From: Thermoplasmatota archaeon
GTDB lineage: Archaea; Thermoplasmatota; Penumbrarchaeia; Penumbrarchaeales; Penumbrarchaeaceae
Direction: 5' to 3'
Assembly: GCA_030595585.1 (NCBI GenBank)
Contig: JAUVCY010000004.1
Span: forward strand, 1 to 19,052
DNA: 19,052 nucleotides
The notes under the pieces were generated by a model. The model worked only from the letters and a program-made list of their open reading frames with translations. It did no database searches and was not told the DNA's origin. The position numbers and the translations under genes are program-made. Shown piece after piece: positions 1 to 8,800 of the stretch (the stretch's first letter is position 1; the number at the start of each line of letters is the position of its first letter).

Positions 1-352
1 ATATCCCGAACATCGCCACGAACCACGCCCTTATCAGGCCGCTGTTCAGGACCCTATCCTGCAGGTCGCCCTCGCCGAGGGCAACGGATACCAGGATCGA
101 AGCTCCAAGCCAGAGCACCAGGCCAAGGCCAAGCTTGTTCATCGGGTTCTTGATCCGTTTCCTCAGAACTTCCCCGAACCGATAGTACAAGATCCCGATC
201 GCGGCCCCCAGAAGGGCCCACCCGATATAGGGCACCCTCAGGCCCTCGTATATCCAGGTGGAAATATCCATGAATATGGGGAACATCTGCCAGATGCATA
301 TTGCATATCCTCCAAGGAAGAGAAAGGGAAGAAAACGTATCCTCAATCCCAT
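1..352 (-). CDS. Multi-spanning membrane protein, C-terminal part beyond window
   Basis: About 117 residues are visible; the gene runs off the left edge. The ATG at 352-350 is preceded by GGAGGTG (358-364) with a 5-base gap, and it overlaps the end of the DUF58 gene by 10 bases, so it is the fourth gene of the operon. Three hydrophobic stretches are visible, at about residues 6-29, 40-58 and 77-92, with a basic loop (about 60-72, including RKRIKNP) between the second and third. No catalytic motif is present in this part. The pattern of a first helix, a loop ending in VPYIGW, a second helix, a basic loop and a Gly/Leu-rich third helix loosely recalls the N-terminal half of exosortase/archaeosortase proteins, but this is a weak resemblance. 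I do not recognise the family with confidence. It may serve the same surface module as its neighbours. Confidence 0.8.
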   Translation of the reverse strand, partial: MGLRIRFLPFLFLGGYAICIWQMFPIFMDISTWIYEGLRVPYIGWALLGAAIGILYYRFGEVLRKRIKNPMNKLGLGLVLWLGASILVSVALGEGDLQDRVLNSGLIRAWFVAMFGI

Positions 353-1599
353 GAGAGCACCTCCTGAACTGCCCACAGAACGTCCTTTTCCGGAGGCCAA
401 TCAAGCACCCTGGCCCCCATGCTCCTGAGATCATCGATCAAATTGATCCTTGAAAGTTTTTTAAGGAGATATCTGGGCGTGATCATACCCTTGAGCACGC
501 TCCTTTCGAACTCGACCCCCGAGGGGGACACGATAACGACGTTATGCCCACGTGCAAGCAGTTTCTTGACCGCCTCCTTGACGGTGGGGTCCTCGGACAG
601 GGGGGAGAGCACGATCACCCTGGAATCGGGGGGGATATATGGAAGTGAATAGTTGACCGTTGCCCCCAGCGTATGATATCCTGAAGGTGTGATGTCGGTC
701 AGGGAGTGGAGCAGTTTCGTCAGGTGGTTGGTACCTCCCCCGGTTTTGAGAACATTGACAGATGAGCTGTAGTTGATCAGGCCCACCCTGTTCGAGGTGG
801 TGAGGTAGAGGTCTCCCAAAGAGGCGCAGAACCTGATAGACCTCTCAAGGGGGTTCTCGATCATCGTCCCCGCCCTGGTGACCATCCTTGAGTCGAGTAT
901 GAACATCAGATCGGTCACCGATTCCGCCTCGTACTGGTTCACCTTGAGTTTTCGGGTCCTTGCATACGCCTTCCAGTTTATCGTATGGAACGGGTCGGTG
1001 GTCACGTAGTCGCGGATGGAGTAGAACTCCTTTCCGGGCCCAACCCGCCTCAGGTGCATATCACCTGGCCTCTGTTTATTGGGGCCTTTCAGCATCTGCC
1101 TCATGTCCGCCGAGGCCCTCCCGGGAAATGTTGTGATCCGCCTCTTCTCCCCGTATTCTCCCTCGCGGTACCAGAACCACAGCGGGTCCCACCTTCTCAC
1201 ATGCGTGGGCCCGATATCGTGATATCCCCTCAGTGGAGATCCGAAGGTGTACCTGACCTCCCGGTCCCCGGGAGGGAGGAACGCATGGTTGTTTCCGCCC
1301 TGGATCCTGAGGGAGGGAGAGAGCCTGTCAAGTACCTCCACCTGGCCCAGCCCGCCTTTTCCCTGCACCTTCAGTTCCACGTCGACCTCATCACCTTCAT
1401 GTAGCAGGTCAGTGTCCATATACCTGGTAACCTCGGGCCTCCTGGGTATGAAGGAGAGAGACAGGAGTATCACCGCCATTCCTATCAACGAGATCATGAG
1501 GAACAGCCCCGAGGAGAGGACCAGCGAGAGTATGAACAAGGTGAGGGTCGCCGCGCCGTATCCCATCGCTTTTCTGGAGAAGACGCTCACCCGCCCCAT
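343..1599 (-). CDS. DUF58 family membrane-anchored protein with VWA-like domain
   Basis: 418 residues. Two adjacent hydrophobic segments (about 14-50) anchor the N-terminus; the rest should be cytoplasmic. The DUF58 hallmark lies at about 186-224: GPGKEF, RDYVTTDP, INWKAYARTRKLKV. A VWA-like strand follows (230-238, LMFILDSRM); the metal-site DxSxS motif is degenerate because only D and S of the first part remain (DSRMV). The start is secured by a perfect GGAGGTGA (1604-1611) four bases upstream. It overlaps the end of the DUF4350-like gene by 13 bases, which implies translational coupling. DUF58 proteins are usually encoded with MoxR-type AAA ATPases and transglutaminase-DUF4129 proteins and are thought to act in membrane or cell-surface protein maturation; no MoxR gene is visible here. 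Family assignment is firm, the biochemical role is not known. Confidence 0.93.
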   Translation of the reverse strand: MGRVSVFSRKAMGYGAATLTLFILSLVLSSGLFLMISLIGMAVILLSLSFIPRRPEVTRYMDTDLLHEGDEVDVELKVQGKGGLGQVEVLDRLSPSLRIQGGNNHAFLPPGDREVRYTFGSPLRGYHDIGPTHVRRWDPLWFWYREGEYGEKRRITTFPGRASADMRQMLKGPNKQRPGDMHLRRVGPGKEFYSIRDYVTTDPFHTINWKAYARTRKLKVNQYEAESVTDLMFILDSRMVTRAGTMIENPLERSIRFCASLGDLYLTTSNRVGLINYSSSVNVLKTGGGTNHLTKLLHSLTDITPSGYHTLGATVNYSLPYIPPDSRVIVLSPLSEDPTVKEAVKKLLARGHNVVIVSPSGVEFERSVLKGMITPRYLLKKLSRINLIDDLRSMGARVLDWPPEKDVLWAVQEVLSWD

Positions 1600-2804
1600 C
1601 TGGTCACCTCCACCAATATCCTCTCCAGCTGTTCCACGGTGAAGTTCTTGTTGGACCTGACAAAGCGGTATAGCCGATCATCGTCGATCATCTTACGGAC
1701 GTCGCCCCAGCCGAGCTTTGAGAAATCCTCGACGCTCAGGCTGTTCCTGACCCTGACACGGTCGAGGATTATCTTCTTGATCTCGATAGTGTCCTGCCTT
1801 GTAAGGTTCAGCTCGGCCAGCTCGGCAAGGCCGGTTCTATCGAGCAGACAGATGTGTGCCAATCTCTCCGGCGGATCGAACAGGTAGACGAATGTCGATA
1901 TGACTATCACGGCCATGGAGCCCACTATGATCTTCATGTTCACATCGCTCAGCAGGAACACGAGGCCCAACACCCCCCTCTGGAACACGGAAGACACCCC
2001 ATCCATCTGATGTACACCATCGTCGATGACGATGGTGCCGCCATCCGGCAGGAGGTAGGAGATGAGAGAGGATATGAACTCCATGTTGTCCTCCTGGTGG
2101 ATCATCTCGTTCAGGAACAATGAGGGGTCCGATATGAATACCGCGCATCCACCTCCCAGGAAGAGAAAATCGGGATCCATTATCACCGCTATGGTCTTCT
2201 CTCCAAGAGGTTCTACCGAAGTGGAGTTGTCCAGATCCCTCAGACCGTTGCCGTTCCTGTCAACCCAGGCGGACCCGCCGCTCTTTGCAATGACCCTGCC
2301 TCCCGAATGGATCAGGTACGAGGGCTTGTTCAGGAGCAGCGTCCCGGAGAACTGGTCCGCCAGGTTCACATCTACCCTGACGAACGATGGGTTCGTCTGG
2401 AAGTTCTCATCGTACAGCTGTCCGGACGGGAAACCGACATCGAACCTCTCTGCCAGGGGACCCATCTCACCCGTATCATCTGCCAGTATCAATCTGCCCC
2501 CTCGACTGTGGAATGAATCGATCGCATGCATCTCGGTCAGGGTGTAGGCCCTTTCCGGCCCAAGGGAGAGGAATATCGTCCTCTCGGGATCCTCCTCCGA
2601 GAGGAGAAGGGTGCTTGATGATATGAGAACCTCCACGTCATATCCCTCATCATCGAGATGGCCCCTCAGGTCGGAGAGGCCCTGCCAGGACCCATCGTAG
2701 CTGGTATAGGCCCCTTCCCCGGATGTCATTACCAGCAGGACGGCGCTGACAATAAGAGATGCCATCATGACCATCGTGAGAACGGCTGGAATGCGGGACC
2801 TCAT
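1587..2804 (-). CDS. DUF4350-like membrane protein
   Basis: 405 residues. There is an N-terminal signal-anchor helix (about 7-26), an extracellular domain (about 30-285), one transmembrane helix (about 288-309) and a cytoplasmic tail of about 95 residues. The extracellular part has the alternating fold of DUF4350 proteins, related to class I glutamine amidotransferase-like domains: SFHSRGGRLILADD (97-110) and a later SDPSLFLNEM...DN segment (225-240). Such domains in these operons normally lack an amidotransferase triad, and none is evident here. A DRNGNGLRD loop (182-190) resembles a single calcium-binding Tsp3/dockerin loop. Start: AAGGAGGTGG (2809-2818) upstream, and ATG shares an ATGA with the stop of the giant gene. 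Likely a partner of the DUF58 and transglutaminase-like proteins in one membrane complex (inferred from gene order). Exact function unknown. Confidence 0.8.
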   Translation of the reverse strand: MRSRIPAVLTMVMMASLIVSAVLLVMTSGEGAYTSYDGSWQGLSDLRGHLDDEGYDVEVLISSSTLLLSEEDPERTIFLSLGPERAYTLTEMHAIDSFHSRGGRLILADDTGEMGPLAERFDVGFPSGQLYDENFQTNPSFVRVDVNLADQFSGTLLLNKPSYLIHSGGRVIAKSGGSAWVDRNGNGLRDLDNSTSVEPLGEKTIAVIMDPDFLFLGGGCAVFISDPSLFLNEMIHQEDNMEFISSLISYLLPDGGTIVIDDGVHQMDGVSSVFQRGVLGLVFLLSDVNMKIIVGSMAVIVISTFVYLFDPPERLAHICLLDRTGLAELAELNLTRQDTIEIKKIILDRVRVRNSLSVEDFSKLGWGDVRKMIDDDRLYRFVRSNKNFTVEQLERILVEVTRWGG

Positions 2805-5800
2805 ACTCCCACCTCCTTGGAGCCCAGAAGCTCCATGAGGTCCATCTCTGGATCCGACCTCATCTTCCAGATATCGCCCCTGTCCTCTTTCGCGGAAAGG
2901 GTTTTCACGCCCACCTGTTCGCTTTCCCTCTCCTCCATCTGGTCTATGCTGCCAATAAGCCTCTTCTCGAGCCCTTTCGCCCTGTTTATCGAATCGGACC
3001 TCAACTGGTGATCGGAATATCGGGCCTCCTGGAAGAGACTGGTCAGAACATCCAGGTCCGCCACATCGCCCATCCTGTTGAGGTCCTGAATTGCGGAGAT
3101 GTACTCCGTGGGGGTCGCGCTCTCATCCCTTGGATATCCACGATCACCCATTCGTTCCATGATGTTCCTGTATGTGTCCACCACAACCTTCTGGGCCATG
3201 TTATCGGGTTCGTACTGGTACATTGACCTGCGCCCCTTCTCCCGAACCTTCTGTGTATCGACCCTCCTTTTGATCGCCATGATCCTTACAGCAAGATAGA
3301 CACATCCGAGCAATAGTATCGACCCCACGACGATCGTTAGGGTGAACATCAGTTTATTTTCAGTTGCCTCCTCCTCATGTGATATGGTCATGTTGCCCCA
3401 CGACGGACGGAGGTACCTTCCCGGATCCCCGGAGAACACCATAGTGACCCGCGTGCCGCCTTCCAGCGGCCCCAGGTCGATCGAGACATTTCCATATCCA
3501 TCGGTATATACGGTCCGGAACTCAGAACCAACGCCCACCTCAACGGGCGCCCCGTCGATCCTCTTTCCCCCATACCCTCCAAGGGAGATGTGAATGGTCA
3601 CATTTCCATCCCTCTCATCCCATACGTGGACGAAATATGTCGATGTGAATATCTCTATGTTCGAGGATATCTCCACGGGCAGATAGTGTCCGGACCTCTC
3701 GTCGCTGACATCGTAGAAGCCCACCCTCAGATCGCCTGGCCCCAACCTCGTATAGGGCGATATGGTGTGGGTCAGGTTGAACCAGCCCCCGGTTCCGGTA
3801 TCTATCGAGGTGAGATCATATCCGTTTATCGACACCTCGATCATCCCCTCCCCTACGATCCCCTCCCCCGAATCGTCCGTGAGCCTTCCGGTCAAGGAGA
3901 GCCTGTCAGGCAGAACGAATGTGTCCGGGAGGTGATCGATCTGCAGATACGTTCTGGACACGATATAGGTGGTTGTCGTTATCCTCTCCCCCAGGGTCAG
4001 TGAACCCTCGGATGGGAGATGTTCCACCACCATCTCGACGCCGCCGGTGGGCGATCCCACCGGGACATCCACCTCGAGGAGGACACGCCCGGTCCGGTTC
4101 GTCCTTCCCGAGGTCGGCAGGATCCAGGTGACATTTGGAAATCCGATCGTGACCAGCTCATCCGAAAGCGCCATGCCCTGGGCTGAAAGGAGCAGGATCG
4201 ATATCCTGTTCACATCGCCCCTGACGAGGTCATGTGTGTCCATCAATATACTCGCCTTTTCGAGGACGGTGAATCCGAGGGAGCTGTTCACGGACATTCC
4301 CAGCCCATCCTTCCTGTAGGAAACGACAATGGAGTAAGCGCCTCCTTGAAATTTCATCCCATCGATATAGACGTCGAACGAGAACTCTGTGGAGTCGGGT
4401 TTGAGGTAATCAACATACACCGCATTCCCGTCCAACTGCCTATATATGGAGAGATTGAGGAGGTATCTCTCCGCACCTGATATCCCGCTAACGACACCCT
4501 GGATCACGATCGTATCACCGGTCTGTACCTCCTCTGCAGATATCCCGAGAAGGATACTTGGGCCCGCCTTTATGGAGATTGGATAGCTTCCATTGACGGG
4601 CGTTAGGTAAGAGCTCCCGGCAAATGTGATCGAGACCAGCTCATCACCCTCCTTCCACGGCAGTGAGACCTTGAACGTGAAGCGCCCATCCGGTCCCGTG
4701 GCTCCCTTGATCAGATATCCCCAGGATGTGGAGAGCAGTACCTCCTCACCCTCACAGGGCAGGACGCCTATGTCGAGGAGATCTCCCGTCACAAGCAGGA
4801 CGCTTCCCGGGGCGTACGGGCCGTATTGCAGGTCGACCGAGAGGGCGGCCTGGCTGTGTACGATGACATCCACACCATGTGATACCGCGGGAACGTACTT
4901 CTTCCCATAGTATCTCAATTCAGAGGAGACCGCATAGATCTTCGTTCTTCCATACGGTGTCTCCGGGTTCAACTTGCATGAGATGATGAAAAAACCATCC
5001 TCGTCGGTATATGTCCCTCCTACCCTCAGGTCGGGGTTGGACTCCCTGAGAAGCGCCTCTTCACCGGAGATGTCTCCGCCTACCAGCAGTATCGATACCC
5101 AGACGTTCGGGAGGCGCAGCCCATCCTCACCTTCCACGGATCCGGTCACCTTGAAGGGATCGGCCCTATCTCCCTTTTCCAGCACCTCGGGCAGGGTCTC
5201 GATCACTACCTTCGGGGTACGGTCCGGGAGGTTGCCTGTTCCGGGATCGGCCCAGTCAAGGGGATTGGTCCCGATATAGGACTCCCTCCGATCATCCAGG
5301 GAATCCAGGTCAGTGTCGGGGTTGTTCGGGTCCGTATGATGATCTATGATGCCGTCTCCGTCCCAGTCGACGGTGGAGTTCTCGTGGGTGTATGTGACCT
5401 CGGAATGGTCGCTCAATCCGTCCCCGTCGGAATCGGGATCGTTAGGGTCCGTCCGGTATATCATGATCTCCTCGTTGTCCGGGAGCTGGTCCCTATCGGA
5501 ATCCCCATCAAGCGGATCGGTCGAGTATCTACGGACCTCCTCGCCATCCAGCAGCGTGTCCCCGTCCGTGTCGTTCTTTTCCGGGTCGGTGCCCAATATC
5601 GCCTCCTCCGCATTGGTGAGGCCGTCCCCGTCCGGGTCCATCAGGGCGTCGTCGTCATCACCATTGATGGGATTGAGGGCCAGTTCGATCTCCATCCTGT
5701 CCGGCATTCCCCCCTCATCGGTGTCCTTGTGGTATGGGGAGGTGTGGTCCTCCAGGCCAATATGATGGTCCCAGTTCACCTTGGAATCGTCATATCGATA

Positions 5801-8800
5801 GAGTATCAACTCCTCGTAGTCGGTCAAACCGTCCCCATCCATGTCCGGGTCTGTGGGGTCGGTGAAGCCCCAGCTGTTGATCGGGTCCGTCTCCCCGTAA
5901 TGGAATACATTGTCCACCATCATGTTCTTTCCATCCCACAGACCATCACCGTCCGTATCCGGGTTGAGCGGGTCTGTCGGCCCGTATCGGTAGTTAAGGA
6001 AACCGAGCCTCCCATCCATCTCCCCCCAGTGATACGTGCCGTTATACAGCTGGTTCCTCCCATCCCAGAGGTCATCTCCATCCGTATCCTCAACCAATGG
6101 GTCCGTGCCGTTTCGGACCTCGTCGCCGTCCCTGACGCCATCGTGATCGGTATGCATGGTCCATGGGTACGTGTGATAGCTCCTCAGCTCCTCGCCGTCG
6201 AGCAATCCGTCCCCGTCCGTGTCGGGGTCGTCCCATCTCGTCCTGGAGTCGGTTGCATTCTCCTCCAGGTCTGTCAGCCCATCACCATCTGTATCGAGGA
6301 TCAGCTGATCATCGCCTGGCCAGAGGGGGTCCGGTTGCGAGGTCGGGTGGTTCACCTCATCACCATCCGATACGCCGCCCCCATCCGTATCGGCCTTCAA
6401 GGGGTCCGTCTCACCCGGGCCCTCACCCTGGGTCCAGCTTCCACCGTCCACCATCCCATCGAGGTCCCTGTCCTCGTATTCGCCCAGATCCATCTGGTTA
6501 TTTTGCAGGTTGCCCATCCAGCCGTCGATCCAACCATCCGGCAGGCCGTCCCCGTCGGTATCGGGGTTCAACGGGTCCGTAAACGAGGTGAACAGTTCGA
6601 GAGTGTCATTGAGGGAGTCGTCATCGCCATCCTTGGAGGTGGGGTCGCTTGGCATGCCATGGGCCCCAATGATCTCCATATTATCCGCCATACCGTCGCC
6701 GTCGGTGTCCTCCTTCAACGGGTTTGTAACGTATCCATCCACCCCGGAAAGGACCTCCTCCCCGTCCGATATCGTATCGTTGTCGGTATCCGGGTTCAGC
6801 GGGTCTGTTTCCCAACCCATATCCCCGTGCACCTCGTGGCCGTCCATCAACCCATCGTCATCGGTATCTGCCTTCAGGGGATCTGTGCCGTAAAGGATCT
6901 CCTCGATATCCCTGAGGCCATCGTTATCCGTATCCACGAAGGAACCGTCGTCACCGCCCCAGAGCGGGTCGCCTCCAAGAAGGACCTCCACCCCATCGCC
7001 CGCCCCCCCTCCATCTGTGTCAGGGTCGGTTGGATCGAGGGCCTGCTGTCCGTACTGGGTGGAATTGTAATCGAGGTAATACTCCTCACCGTCGAGGAGG
7101 CCATCTCCGTCACTGTCCGGATCGAGGGGCAGCGTCTCCAGCTGAAGGGCCTCCACCCCATCGAGGATCATATCGCCGTCCGTGTCATTATCCAGGGGGG
7201 ATGTGTGCCAATCGTACACCTCGGCCCTGTCGTTCAGGCCGTCCCCATCGGTGTCCGTGTTCAACGGGTCCGTCAGGTGGACATTAACCTCATCACCATC
7301 CGTGAGCCCGTCATCATCGGAGTCTTTCTCCAGGGGAGAGGTCCCGTATATGTGGACCTCCGCACCGTCGAGAAGGCCGTCCCCATCGCTGTCGGAGATC
7401 AGGGGGTCCGTTCCGATAGTGATCTCGTAGGTGTCGGTCAACCCGTCCGAATCCCGGTCCTTCGTAGGGAAATCGTCCCTCCCATCAACTGGGTCCAAAC
7501 CAAGCATGATCTCCTTTCCATCCGGGATCCCCCCCTCATAGCTGCTCTCGTTCCTGTCGGTGTCTGGATCAAGTGGGGCCGTGAAATATCTCCGCATCTC
7601 GTCCCCGTCGGGTAGCCCGTCCCTGTCGGAATCGGCCAGGCGGGGCGAGGTGCCGATCAGAAGCTCAAGAGCGTCAGGCAGGTTGTCACCGTCCGTATCA
7701 TTGAGCCGGGGGTCCGTGAAAGATACCATAACCTCCTCACCATCCTCCAATCCGTCCCCATCGGTGTCATTGGAGAGCGGGTCCGTGAACCACTCCATGA
7801 CCTCGGCCCCGTCGGACAGCCCATCACCATCCGTATCGGCGTTTGCCCTGTCTGTCCCACGTGACGTCTCCTCAATATCCGTGAGCCCGTCATCATCCAG
7901 GTCCAGCACCATCTTCCCATCATTGTGGTATCTGGGGTCGCCCCCGTACCAGACCTCGGGCCCGTCCTCCACCGAGTCCGAATCCGTGTCGTTGTCCAGA
8001 GGGTTCGTTCCCATCCTAACCTCATGCCCATCCGATAGCCCATCTCCATCGGAGTCCGGATCCAGTGGGTCCGTGAACCCCCATGGGTTGGACGGGGCCG
8101 CCTCGCCGTTGTGGAATATCTGACCGACAAGGATATTTGTTCCATCCCATAATCCATCGGAGTCCGAATCACAGGAGCGCGGGTCCGTTCCAAGGTCCAG
8201 TTCAACATCATCCGTAAGGCCGTCCCCATCCGAATCCTTCGACAGGGGATCGGTGAATGATATGAAGGTCTCATGGAAGTCGGTCAGTGTGTCGTTATCG
8301 GTGTCTGGGTTCAGGGGGTCGGTACCGTATCCGAACACCTCCTCCCCATCCCAGAGCCCGTCGTCGTCGCAGTCGGGGTCCAGGGGAGAGGTCTCGAGCT
8401 CCGCCTCCTGCTCCTCTGTAAGGCCATCCCTGTCCACATCGTTCAAGCCCATATCATCCCTCGGATCGAGTGGGTCCAAACCAAGCATGACCTCCATCCC
8501 GTCCAAAACCCCACCTCCATCGGTGTCCGGGTTCAGCGGGCCGGTTTGATGTTCATGAACCTCGTCGCCATCGGAGAGACCATCACCATCGCTGTCCGGG
8601 TCCAGTGGGTCGGTCCCCTCCTCCAGATACTCCTCTCCGTCGTCGAGGCCGTCCCCATCCGAATCCCTCAGGATGATCGATGTGCCGATCTCCACCTCTT
8701 TGGAATTGATCAGCTTATCTCCGTCCTCGTCCCCATCCGGGGAGTAAAAGCCGGTGTTTGCCCCTCTGAGGGTGCCGCCCCCGTCACCACCTGTTGGGCC

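Noticed and set aside
54..434. Open frame of 126 codons on the minus strand
   Set aside because: It overlaps the DUF58 end and the partial membrane protein in another frame; the frame from ATG 352 has a strong ribosome binding site and clear membrane helices.
5336..7615. Long open frame of 759 codons on the plus strand opposite the Tsp3 tract
   Set aside because: It is the mirror of Asp/Gly-rich codons: the antisense of GAY/GGN repeats gives a stop-poor Val/Ile/Pro/Arg-rich frame. The product has no recognisable domain and the minus strand has a clear protein.
5246..8737. Repetitive DNA considered as a CRISPR array or satellite
   Set aside because: Unit length varies, copies differ at many positions, and the repeats encode the DxDxDGxxD consensus in one frame; this is a protein repeat.
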